DNA of 16,931 nt, taken from contig DCJB01000098.1 of the NCBI GenBank assembly GCA_002317325.1, forward strand, positions 1 to 16,931, read 5' to 3'. This stretch comes from Bacteroidales bacterium UBA1711. Its GTDB lineage: Bacteria; Bacteroidota; Bacteroidia; Bacteroidales; P3. Below the pieces are notes generated by a model. That model made no database searches, was not told where the DNA came from, and was given only the letters and a program-made list of their open reading frames with translations. The position numbers were made by a program, and so were the translations under genes. This document shows, one piece after another, positions 1 to 6,258 of the stretch (the first letter of the stretch is position 1; each line of letters starts with the position of its first letter).

Positions 1-100
1 ATTGTGAAATTGTGAATTGTGAGATAGTGAATTGTGAATTGAGAGATTGTGGGATTGTGAATTGTAAATTGTGAATCGTGAGATTGTGAATTGACAATAG
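1..100. repeat. Degenerate AATTGTG tandem repeat block
   Basis: The first 100 bases are almost entirely short units AATTGTG (7 bp) and AGATTGTG or GGATTGTG (8 bp), about a dozen copies with single-base variants. The block is strongly AT-rich compared with the GC-rich genes beside it. No reading frame or promoter is evident. The block may extend left of the window. Its function is unknown. Confidence 0.85.
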
Positions 101-118
101 GGGGGAGAACTATTTGAC

Positions 119-174
119 TGTCCACCGTTCACTGTTCACCGTTCACTGTCCCCCGTTCACCGTTCACTGCTCAA
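119..174. repeat. Eight CGTTCAC/TGTTCAC heptamer repeats
   Basis: Eight consecutive 7-bp units run without a break: TGTCCAC, CGTTCAC, TGTTCAC, CGTTCAC, TGTCCCC, CGTTCAC, CGTTCAC and TGCTCAA. Read on the minus strand the core is GTGAACG or GTGAACA, which resembles the GTGAATT unit of the block at 1-100. The two blocks therefore face each other. The last unit overlaps the stop codon (171-173) of the DUF5606 gene. No terminator is visible there, so the array would lie at the 3' end of that transcript. Confidence 0.85.
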
Positions 175-743
175 ATGGCTTTTTTGGCGGTGGTGGTGCG
201 TTTGGGTGCGGCTTTGGCCTGAGTGGTGGCCTTGGGAGCGGCGGGAGCCTTGGGCGCAGCAGCCTTCTTGGGGGCGGCAGCCTTCTTGGGGGCGGCTTTC
301 TTGGGCTCTTCGCCGGCGGGTTCTTCGGCGGCGCCTTCCTTCTCCTCGGCAGGGGCGGGTGTCAGCTTGCCGGCTGCGAGAAGGATATTGTACCAAACGA
401 ATAGCTTCTTGGCATCGGAAGCGTGGACGCGCTCGGTGTCGTAGTTGGGAAGCACCTTGCCCAGCATTTCAAACAGAAGGGCGCTGTCGGCTTTCTTGGG
501 GTCAAATTCTGTGGGCTTGGCTTCAAACACTCCGTAGGCGTTCTCCATCACCTCTTCGAGCGGCTTTTCGTTCTCGGTGGTAAACATACGAATTTCGCTC
601 AGCTGGCTGATGTTGTCCGAAGAGAACACAGGTGATTTGGCATTGGTGACAAGGTCTTTGACGATGGCCCCAGACTTGGTGCGGGAGACCAGTTCGTGCA
701 GGTTGGGCTTTCCAGAGATTGCTAAAATGTTTGAAAGATCCAT
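171..743 (-). CDS. DUF5606 family protein with Lys/Ala/Pro-rich tail
   Basis: A 190-residue protein starting at ATG 741-743. A further upstream in-frame start would add 16 residues unlike the family. Residues 1 to about 125 match the Bacteroidota DUF5606 domain as I recall it: the opening LSNILAISGKPNLHELVSRT and the motif SSDNISQLSEI are characteristic. Function of the family is not established. From about residue 130 the chain becomes low complexity: first acidic (EEKEGAAEEPAGEEP), then a basic Lys/Ala/Pro tail with repeated KKAAAP units, resembling histone H1 tails, which suggests nucleic acid binding (inference). It lies 94 nt downstream of the sugar kinase gene on the same strand. I see no clear promoter in the gap, so it may be the last gene of the pyrK operon. 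Confidence 0.85.
   Translation of the reverse strand: MDLSNILAISGKPNLHELVSRTKSGAIVKDLVTNAKSPVFSSDNISQLSEIRMFTTENEKPLEEVMENAYGVFEAKPTEFDPKKADSALLFEMLGKVLPNYDTERVHASDAKKLFVWYNILLAAGKLTPAPAEEKEGAAEEPAGEEPKKAAPKKAAAPKKAAAPKAPAAPKATTQAKAAPKRTTTAKKAI
259..294. repeat. 18-bp tandem repeat inside DUF5606 gene
   Basis: Two perfect copies of an 18-bp unit (GCAGCCTTCTTGGGGGCG) at 259-276 and 277-294, followed by a degenerate third copy. On the minus strand they encode the repeated Ala-Ala-Pro-Lys-Lys-Ala units of the basic tail. Slippage here would change the tail length in six-residue steps without shifting the frame. Confidence 0.85.
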
Positions 744-837
744 TGTGGTATTGAGATTAATTAAACGTCGTTGTTTGAAAAATGACGGCATTCTAACGGC
801 GAAATGGTTCCGTTATTGCCCTGTGCGAGAAAAAACC

Positions 838-1674
838 TCATCGGCTGTGGAACTGTATGAGTCCGGGGATGGGGTCCTGTATCATGGGTGCGAGGGTGAT
901 GCCGTGCCGCCCCGCTGCCTGTTGCAGCGTGCCGGAATAGTTGGCAACGAGTCCGCCCACCAAGTGCAGCGCCAACGGCATGAGGTCGCTGTAGTAGTCG
1001 GTCTGCTGGAAAAAGTCATCGAAGCAGTCGTTCAGGAGCCTTTGGATGTAGGGGTGGTCCTGCCGACAGGCGGCAAAGGGTGCAAACGAGGCGAGGAAGC
1101 GGTTGGGGTTGGGGTGGTGGTAGAGGCGGTCGAGCATCTCGTCTGTGCTGATGGGGTAGGAGTCATGGAACAAGGTACTTATCTCTTCGGGCATTCGCTC
1201 CTCAAGGTAATCTTTCAGCAGCCGACGGCCTATGTGGTTGCCCGACCCCTCGTCGCCCAGCACATAGCCCGTGGAGACTCTTTTGCGGGCAATGCCCCGG
1301 CCGTCGTAATAGCACATATTGCTGCCTGTCCCCAGTATGCCCACCAGTCCCGGCTCGCTTCCGCAGCTGGCCCGGCAGGCGCCTATCAGGTCGCCCGCCA
1401 CTTGGGCGGAGGCCCCGGTGAAGGAGGCCTCTATCAGCGACTTCACCCGGTTGACGGAGGCAGCTGTTCCGCAGCCAGCACCATAGAACCAGATGGTTGG
1501 CTGGGATTGCCCCTCGGGAGGGAGCAGCTTTTTCACCGAGCGGAAGGCCTTTTCAAACGCTTCGTCTGTGCTGAAATGGGGATTCAGCCCTTGGGTCACC
1601 GTCTCCCGCACTCCGTCGGGGGCTACGCAGGCCCAGTGGGTCTTGGAACTTCCGCTGTCGGCAATCAGAATCAT
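838..1674 (-). CDS. BadF/BadG-type ATPase, probable N-acetylhexosamine kinase
   Basis: A 278-residue member of the ASKHA superfamily, BadF/BadG/BcrA/BcrD branch, which includes N-acetylglucosamine kinases. Visible motifs: phosphate-1 loop DSGSSKTHW at residues 6-14, candidate catalytic Asp95 (GDLIGACRA), phosphate-2 loop GILGTGS at 113-119, and GDEGSG at 140-145 followed by an amphipathic helix. Likely role: ATP-dependent phosphorylation of an amino sugar such as GlcNAc or MurNAc in the cytoplasm; the substrate cannot be told from sequence. Start ATG 1672-1674 overlaps the pyrD stop (ATGA), which indicates translational coupling. An in-frame extension to 1893 lies antisense-free within pyrD but in another frame and was rejected because it lacks family similarity. 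The length is usual for bacterial members. Confidence 0.85.
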   Translation of the reverse strand: MILIADSGSSKTHWACVAPDGVRETVTQGLNPHFSTDEAFEKAFRSVKKLLPPEGQSQPTIWFYGAGCGTAASVNRVKSLIEASFTGASAQVAGDLIGACRASCGSEPGLVGILGTGSNMCYYDGRGIARKRVSTGYVLGDEGSGNHIGRRLLKDYLEERMPEEISTLFHDSYPISTDEMLDRLYHHPNPNRFLASFAPFAACRQDHPYIQRLLNDCFDDFFQQTDYYSDLMPLALHLVGGLVANYSGTLQQAAGRHGITLAPMIQDPIPGLIQFHSR

Positions 1675-2576
1675 ATTATGCCGATGATGTCGTTGATGTC
1701 GTCGATATGGTGGCGGAGGCAGTAGTCTTGGAGGCCGTCGATAATCTTGACGGTGACGGCGGGGTCTATGAAGTTGGCGGTTCCAACCTCTACGGCTTTG
1801 GCTCCCGCCATGAGGAACTCCAGGGCGTCGGCTGCCGTAGTGATGCCGCCGAGGCCGATGACTGGAATCTGCACCGCGTGGGCCACCTGCCACACCATGC
1901 GTACCGCCACGGGCTTGACGCAGGGACCGCTGAGGCCGCCGGTGATGGTGCTGAGGCAGGGGCGCTGACGCTCCACGTCGATGGCCATGCCGAGGAGGGT
2001 GTTGATGAGCGACACGCTGTCGGCACCCGCCTGTTCGACGGCCTTGGCGATGTCCACCACGCTGGTGACATTGGGCGTAAGCTTTACAATGAGGGTCTTG
2101 TGATACACCCGGCGGACGGCATTCACCACCTGGGCCGCCATGTCGGGATTGGTGCCGAAGCCCATGCCCCCTTTCTTGACGTTGGGGCAGCTGATGTTCA
2201 GTTCGATGGCCGGGATTCGCTCCAACGAGTCGATGGCCTCGGCCACCCGGCAGTACTCCTCGATAGAGCTGCCGCTGACATTGACCATGATGTTGGTGTC
2301 CAATTCCTTGATGCGGGGATACACCTCGCTGCAGAACGCCTCCACACCGATGTTTTGGAGGCCTACGGCGTTGAGCATTCCGGCCGGGGTTTCGGCCATG
2401 CGCGGGTAGGGGTTGCCCTGGCGTTTCTCGCCGGTGGTGCCTTTCACGATGATGCCGCCGAGTTGGGCGAGGTCGATGAAGTCGGCGAACTCCTCGCCGT
2501 AACCGAAGGTGCCGGAGGCGGTCAGAACGGGGTTTTTCAGCGTGAGGTTGTGGATGCGGGTAGATAAGTTTGCCAT
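1671..2576 (-). CDS. pyrD: Dihydroorotate dehydrogenase, catalytic subunit (class 1B)
   Basis: A 301-residue FMN-dependent TIM-barrel enzyme that oxidises dihydroorotate to orotate in pyrimidine synthesis. Class 1B is indicated by the catalytic cysteine in NISCPNVKKGG (Cys130; class 2 enzymes use serine), by NPVLTASGTFGYG at residues 15-27 and by the adjacent pyrK. FMN phosphate-binding loops are IGLGGITTAADALEF (about 240-254) and AKAVEVGTANF (about 259-269). It would work with PyrK as a cytoplasmic heterotetramer that passes electrons to NAD. It starts 10 nt after the pyrK stop, and its own stop overlaps the start of the kinase gene. Length is typical, with no defects seen. Confidence 0.97.
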   Translation of the reverse strand: MANLSTRIHNLTLKNPVLTASGTFGYGEEFADFIDLAQLGGIIVKGTTGEKRQGNPYPRMAETPAGMLNAVGLQNIGVEAFCSEVYPRIKELDTNIMVNVSGSSIEEYCRVAEAIDSLERIPAIELNISCPNVKKGGMGFGTNPDMAAQVVNAVRRVYHKTLIVKLTPNVTSVVDIAKAVEQAGADSVSLINTLLGMAIDVERQRPCLSTITGGLSGPCVKPVAVRMVWQVAHAVQIPVIGLGGITTAADALEFLMAGAKAVEVGTANFIDPAVTVKIIDGLQDYCLRHHIDDINDIIGII

Positions 2577-2586
2577 AGCCTTGGTG

Positions 2587-3354
2587 TTAGATGGAGAGCC
2601 ATTTGGTGAGGCGGGCCACGTCGAAGACGGGCCCCTCTTTGCACACGCATTTGTGGCCTTGGTCGGTGTCGGTGACGCAGCAGAGGCAGGCGCCGATGCC
2701 GCAGGCCATCATGTTTTCTAACGACACCTCGCAGGGGATGCCTTTTGCCAAGGCGTGCCGGCCGACGGCCTTCATCATGGGTGTGGGACCGCAGGTGCAG
2801 ATGTGGTCGTAGCCGAGGTTGAAGAGGCTGTGCTGAGTGACGAGACCTTTCTCTCCGAGGCTGCCGTCTTCGGTGGCGCAGCCCGTGGCGCCTATGGCTT
2901 CAAATTCCTCGCGGACGGGGATGAGCGCCTCGGTGCGGCCGCCGAGGAGAATGGTGGGGCGGATTCCTTTTTCGCGGTAGCATTTGGCAAGGTAGAGCAG
3001 GGGTGCGATGCCTGCGCCGCCCCCTACCAACAGGGGGTTGGCGCCCGCCACGGCAAAGCCGCGGCCGAGCGGATAGACCAGGTTGAGGGTGTCGCCCTCG
3101 CGAAGGTCGGCCAGCCGGCGGGTGCCTTTGCCTACGGTCTGAATGAGCAGCGAGAGGGTCTGATTTTGGCTATCTACGTCGTGGATAGAGATGGGGCGGC
3201 GGAGCAGCACCTCGCGGCTGTTGCACACCTCGACCTCCACAAACTGTCCCGCTGCGATGGGTGGCAGCAGCCCCGGGTGGCGCAGCGTCAGCGAGAAGTA
3301 ACTCTCGCCCAACTGCTGCCGCCGGATGATGGTGAAGTCGGTTATCTGTTTCAT
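2587..3354 (-). CDS. pyrK: Dihydroorotate dehydrogenase electron transfer subunit
   Basis: A 255-residue FAD and [2Fe-2S] protein of the ferredoxin reductase family, the partner of PyrD in class 1B dihydroorotate dehydrogenase; it passes electrons from FMN through the cluster and FAD to NAD+. Motifs: FAD-binding LLRRPISIHD at residues 50-59, nucleotide-binding LLVGGGAGIAPLL at 108-120, CGP at 188-190, and the C-terminal cluster with Cys218, Cys223, Cys226 (CGIGACLCC) plus Cys236 or Cys238. Start ATG 3352-3354 was chosen because it opens the family-like MKQITDF; a TTG 15 nt upstream lies inside the promoter. First gene of the pyrK-pyrD-kinase operon, with a predicted leader of only about 8 nt. 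Confidence 0.96.
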   Translation of the reverse strand: MKQITDFTIIRRQQLGESYFSLTLRHPGLLPPIAAGQFVEVEVCNSREVLLRRPISIHDVDSQNQTLSLLIQTVGKGTRRLADLREGDTLNLVYPLGRGFAVAGANPLLVGGGAGIAPLLYLAKCYREKGIRPTILLGGRTEALIPVREEFEAIGATGCATEDGSLGEKGLVTQHSLFNLGYDHICTCGPTPMMKAVGRHALAKGIPCEVSLENMMACGIGACLCCVTDTDQGHKCVCKEGPVFDVARLTKWLSI

Positions 3355-3366
3355 GGTTAGAAAATG

Positions 3367-3374
3367 CAAAAGTA
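3367..3374 (-). promoter_or_regulatory. Bacteroidota -7 box for the pyrK operon
   Basis: TACTTTTG on the minus strand matches the Bacteroidota consensus TAnnTTTG and is followed by the common CA. Transcription would begin near 3362, about 8 nt before the pyrK ATG. No convincing -33 TTTG is seen at the usual 19-21 bp upstream. Confidence 0.6.
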
Positions 3375-3387
3375 CGATTTTTTTTCG

Positions 3388-3395
3388 TACTTTTG
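3388..3395 (+). promoter_or_regulatory. Bacteroidota -7 box for recR
   Basis: TACTTTTG on the plus strand matches TAnnTTTG and is followed by CA. Transcription would begin near 3400, about 18 nt before the recR ATG at 3418. The expected -33 position falls on the -7 box of the opposite promoter and is not a good TTTG. Confidence 0.6.
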
Positions 3396-3417
3396 CACTT
3401 TCAAAACAAGAAAACGG

Positions 3418-4029
3418 ATGGATCTCCCCTCAACTACATTGGCGCAGGCGGTGGAGGCGTTGGCGTCGCTGCCCGGCGTGGGGCGCAGGACCGCGCTGCG
3501 TATGGCCCTGCACCTGCTCAAAGAGCCGCCCGACGAGGTGGCACGCATGGCCGAGTCCATCCACCGACTTGCCACCGACATCCACTACTGCTCCCTCTGC
3601 CACTGCGTGAGCGACGGCGACCTCTGCCCCATCTGCAGCAGCCCCAAGCGGGTGCAGAACACCATCTGTGTGGTTGAGAACGTGAAGGATGTGATGGCCG
3701 TAGAGAACACGCAGCAGTATCGCGGACTCTACCATGTGTTGGGCGGCGTGATTTCGCCCATCGAGGGAGTCGGCATTCGAGACTTGAATATAGGCACGCT
3801 CCTCAACAGGGTGCAGCAGGGCATCCCGGCACCAGTCGAGGAGGTCATCCTTGCCCTGCCCACCACCATGGAGGGCGACACCACCAATTATTATCTCAAC
3901 AAGCAGCTCAAGCCTCTCGGCGTGAAGGTGTCGGTTATTGCCTGCGGCGTTCCCTTGGGGGACAACTTGGAATATGCCGACGAAATCACGCTGGGACGCT
4001 CTATCGTTAACCGAATACCATTCGTCTGA
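3418..4029 (+). CDS. recR: Recombination mediator protein RecR
   Basis: A 203-residue RecR. With RecF and RecO it helps load RecA on gapped single-stranded DNA coated with SSB. Domains in order: helix-hairpin-helix at about residues 8-35 (ASLPGVGRRTALRMALHLL), a four-cysteine zinc finger at Cys58, Cys61, Cys70 and Cys73 (CSLC...CPIC), and a Toprim domain from about 82 (ICVVENVKDVMAVE) with the HVLGGVISP motif at 106-114. ATG 3418 gives the usual RecR amino end; the in-frame ATG at 3364 would lie inside the promoter palindrome. Only 3 nt separate its stop from the GH3 lipoprotein gene, so the two are probably co-transcribed. Confidence 0.97.
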   Translation: MDLPSTTLAQAVEALASLPGVGRRTALRMALHLLKEPPDEVARMAESIHRLATDIHYCSLCHCVSDGDLCPICSSPKRVQNTICVVENVKDVMAVENTQQYRGLYHVLGGVISPIEGVGIRDLNIGTLLNRVQQGIPAPVEEVILALPTTMEGDTTNYYLNKQLKPLGVKVSVIACGVPLGDNLEYADEITLGRSIVNRIPFV

Positions 4030-4032
4030 ACC

Positions 4033-5157
4033 ATGAGACACACCTCGTTCTTTCTGATTCTTTTTTTGCTCGCTTTTTCGGCTTGCGGCCAGACGCCGGT
4101 CTCGACAGTAGGCGAGGATGCCAACCAGCTGCGCCGCGACATCGGCGAAATGCTGCTGGTGGGCTTCCGCGGCCAGACCTTCGGCGAAGACAGCCCCATC
4201 GCCCGCGACATTAGGGATTATCACGTGGGCAGCGTCATCTTGTTTGAATACGATGCTCCCACCGGCACCCGCCACCGCAATATCTCTTCTCCTAAGCAGC
4301 TGAAGAACCTCTGCTTCGACTTGCAGAAGGTGGGCGGCGGCCGGCTGCTGATAGGCGTCGACCAAGAAGGGGGCAACGTGGCCCGGCTGCGGGTGCGCGA
4401 CGGATTCCCCGCCACGCTCTCCGCCAAGGCCTCGGCCGAGGAGGGCATGGAGTCGGTCAAACGCAACGCCCAAGTGGTGGCGGCAGAGTTGCAGGAGGCG
4501 GGCATCAACCTCAACTTCGCCCCCTGTGTCGATGTGGATGTCAACCCTTTCTGCCCCGTGATCGGCAAGATGGGCCGCAGTTTCTCCAAAGACCCCAAAC
4601 AGGTGGCGGCCTGCGCCGCCGTGTGGTTGGACGTGCAGCACGAACATGGCGTGTGCTCCTGCCTCAAGCATTTCCCTGGACACGGCAGCGCCAGAGGCGA
4701 CACCCATGCCGGCCTTGTCGATGTGACAGCGACATGGCAGGAAGACGAATTGGAACCCTATCGCACGCTCATCTCACAAGGGGCGGTCGATATGGTGATG
4801 GTCGCCCATGTCATCAACAGCAATTTCGACACCCTGCCCGCCTCGCTCTCGCCCGTTGTCGTCGGGCAAAAGCTGCGGCAGGAATTGGGATTCGAGGGGG
4901 TGGTGGTTACCGACGACCTCGCCATGGGCGCCATCACCAAGCACTATGGCTTCAACGAGGCGGTGCGGCTGGCCCTCCTTGCCGGCTGCGACCTGCTCTG
5001 CCTCTCCAACAACGGAGCCTCTTATAATCCCGACATGGTGCCACAGGTAGTCGAGTACATCTGCCAGTTAGTGAGTTCGGGCGAAGTCTCCGCTGAGGCC
5101 ATCCACGCCTCTGCCAACCGTATCCGAGCCCTCAAAGCCCGCATTGCGGACAATTGA
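4033..5157 (+). CDS. GH3 beta-N-acetylhexosaminidase, NagZ type, predicted lipoprotein
   Basis: A 374-residue glycoside hydrolase family 3 protein with the NagZ-type catalytic signature. Asp110 lies in GVDQEGG, KHFPGHG occupies 212-218, and the Asp223-Thr-His225 dyad (GDTH) is the general acid/base arrangement that marks NagZ. The nucleophile is probably Asp294 in VVTDDLAMGA. Likely reaction: removal of non-reducing N-acetylhexosamine, probably GlcNAc from peptidoglycan fragments. The amino end is a signal sequence with a lipobox-like FSAC (Cys18), so the enzyme is predicted in the periplasm on a membrane, unlike cytoplasmic E. coli NagZ. It lacks the extra C-terminal domains of larger Bacteroidota GH3 proteins. 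It starts 3 nt after recR. Confidence 0.9.
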   Translation: MRHTSFFLILFLLAFSACGQTPVSTVGEDANQLRRDIGEMLLVGFRGQTFGEDSPIARDIRDYHVGSVILFEYDAPTGTRHRNISSPKQLKNLCFDLQKVGGGRLLIGVDQEGGNVARLRVRDGFPATLSAKASAEEGMESVKRNAQVVAAELQEAGINLNFAPCVDVDVNPFCPVIGKMGRSFSKDPKQVAACAAVWLDVQHEHGVCSCLKHFPGHGSARGDTHAGLVDVTATWQEDELEPYRTLISQGAVDMVMVAHVINSNFDTLPASLSPVVVGQKLRQELGFEGVVVTDDLAMGAITKHYGFNEAVRLALLAGCDLLCLSNNGASYNPDMVPQVVEYICQLVSSGEVSAEAIHASANRIRALKARIADN

Positions 5158-5301
5158 GGAGACCTGCAAACGATGCTGTGAATATGACGGTTGCCGTCAG
5201 GTGACCAGTTGGAGCCTTATTGGGGCTGGGGGAGGAGGGTGACTACTAATTTGTAGTTCCTCGGCAGGGGGGCGAACAACTTCCGCGGGTTTGGGTTGTC
5301 C

Positions 5302-5598
5302 CTACAGAAGCCCCGTCATGTAGGCCGGCACGAGCAGCGTTTGTTCGTTCTGTCTGAGGTCTTTCGTGTAAATCAGATACTGTGCGTCCACTTTGTCTGA
5401 GTACTTGCGGCAGAACTCGTCCAACGACTTGTGAGTGCCGTACCCCGAGGACTTGACTTCGATGGGGCAGAGCTTTCCATCGCACGACAGCAGGAAGTTA
5501 ACCGCGTAATTGTGTTTTTAGACCATTTAGTGGGTGCTGTTTCCCGTATAGATGACGGTGTTAGTTCCTTGGGATGAGCGAGATAAGTTCAAAAAAGA
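5302..5598 (-). pseudogene. C-terminal remnant of a DUF4143 ATP-binding protein
   Basis: On the minus strand, the frame ending with TAG at 5302-5304 reads KHNYAVNFLLS, then PIEVKSSGYGTHKSLDEFC, and ends QTLLVPAYMTGLL. This is the C-terminal part of the AAA plus DUF4143 proteins common in Bacteroidales. Upstream in the same frame are TAA codons at 5518-5520 and 5527-5529, beyond which recognisable sequence (NTVIYTGNSTH) continues to about 5598 and then stops. The AAA domain and the rest of the gene are missing. Family members usually show NYE-[IV]-D at the nuclease-like site; here it is NYAVN, so both acidic residues are lost. About 70 residues remain of a protein normally near 400. Confidence 0.8.
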
Positions 5599-5629
5599 CA
5601 GTACCCCGCATGAAAGACAATGCGGGGTA
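5591..5629 (-). terminator. Rho-independent terminator of the gldA-pyrF operon
   Basis: A perfect 10-bp stem, TACCCCGCAT (5602-5611) paired with ATGCGGGGTA (5620-5629), has an 8-nt loop. On the minus strand it is followed by CTGTCTTTTTT (5601-5591). It lies about 75 nt beyond the stop of the membrane protein gene at 5703. The plus-strand side has no T-run. Confidence 0.75.
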
Positions 5630-5702
5630 TTGGTCGAAAAGTGTGTCAAGAGAGGGCGGGAAGCCTCTTCCCTTTGACCTATAGGGTGGTGGTGGTTAGG
5701 CC

Positions 5703-6242
5703 TTAGTCGTCAGCCTCGGTGCTGTCGGAGGTATCCTCTGTGGACTGAGTGTCCGTTGTGTCGGGCTGCACTGATTTGGGGTCGAAGGTGCCGAGGGATT
5801 TCATCAGGAAGAAGTAGTAGGCGATGAAGAACACGCCAATCATGATGTTGCCGACACCCACGAAAGAGCGGCCGAGGAACAGCATGGGCATGAGCATGAG
5901 CAGCAGTTTGGCGAGGGCGTAGCAGTGGAATCCGTTCTTGCGCAAGTGCCACATCAGCACCAGACCGGCGAAGGAGGCCGCGTCGAGGACGGCGCAGAGG
6001 AGATAATACCACTGCGGTATGGAGAGCGCCCGTTCAAGGAGAATGCCCCACTGGTCGGGCAGCAGCTCGGGGTGGGCTTCGGTGTATTCGGTCATCCAGG
6101 GCAGCATTATGCCGCTCATCAGCTCGGAGATGAGGTAGAGTCCGGTATCGATGAAACTCATGACCAAAAGGACTTTCAGCGTGACGCTGTTGACCTTGTG
6201 TTTGCGCTGGAGTATTTCTTCGGGGGAGATATTGTTTCGCAT
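5703..6242 (-). CDS. Small integral membrane protein of unknown function
   Basis: A 179-residue protein that I do not assign to a family. About four membrane segments are visible, near residues 20-42, 78-100, 108-123 and 128-147. A short charged amino end (SPEEILQRKHK) precedes them, and an acidic, Ser/Thr/Asp-rich tail (about 158-179) follows and is probably cytoplasmic or disordered. ATG 6240-6242 was chosen because it lies 16 nt after the pyrF stop; the longer frame would overlap pyrF with a Pro/Arg-rich sequence unlike a membrane protein. It is the last gene before the terminator, so it is probably co-transcribed with gldA and pyrF. Possible partner of the ABC ATPase, but nothing in the sequence proves it. 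Confidence 0.8.
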   Translation of the reverse strand: MRNNISPEEILQRKHKVNSVTLKVLLVMSFIDTGLYLISELMSGIMLPWMTEYTEAHPELLPDQWGILLERALSIPQWYYLLCAVLDAASFAGLVLMWHLRKNGFHCYALAKLLLMLMPMLFLGRSFVGVGNIMIGVFFIAYYFFLMKSLGTFDPKSVQPDTTDTQSTEDTSDSTEADD

Positions 6243-6258
6243 AGCTGGGAGTTTGGCG

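Larger units (their letters stand above)
3365..3397. repeat. Perfect 13-bp inverted repeat between pyrK and recR
   Basis: Arms TGCAAAAGTACGA (3365-3377) and TCGTACTTTTGCA (3385-3397) flank a run of seven T. Each arm contains a TACTTTTG promoter element pointing outwards. The symmetry could also serve as an operator for a dimeric regulator, but no regulator is suggested by the sequence. Confidence 0.85.
5158..5702. other. Intergenic region without an intact gene
   Basis: This 545-bp stretch separates the plus-strand recR operon from the minus-strand gldA-pyrF operon. It contains a small perfect hairpin (TGACGG-TTG-CCGTCA, 5185-5199) with no T-run after it, a decayed DUF4143 fragment (5302 to about 5598, minus) and a terminator hairpin (5602-5629). 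No RNA gene or promoter matching TAnnTTTG was recognised. Confidence 0.7.

Noticed and set aside
1..174. CRISPR array
   Set aside because: Units are 7-8 bp with no spacers of 25-40 bp and no cas genes in view.
577..2567. Long plus-strand open frames opposite the kinase and pyrD genes
   Set aside because: They are antisense shadows of high-GC coding sequence; the translations lack family motifs, while the minus strand carries clear PyrD and kinase signatures.
3365..3397. Invertible promoter switch (phase variation)
   Set aside because: The inverted repeat has only a 7-bp centre, too short to invert usefully, and no recombinase is nearby.
3430..4707. Long minus-strand open frame of 425 residues opposite recR and the GH3 gene
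   Set aside because: It is rich in Ala, Gly, His and Val without domains, and the opposite strand encodes intact RecR and GH3 proteins.
5185..5199. Terminator for the recR-GH3 operon
   Set aside because: The 6-bp hairpin has no following T-run on the plus strand; it is noted only as a palindrome.
5246..5485. Minus-strand open frame of 79 residues in the intergenic region
   Set aside because: It is in a different frame from the DUF4143 remnant and has a Arg/Gln/Ser-rich sequence without similarity to anything I recognise.
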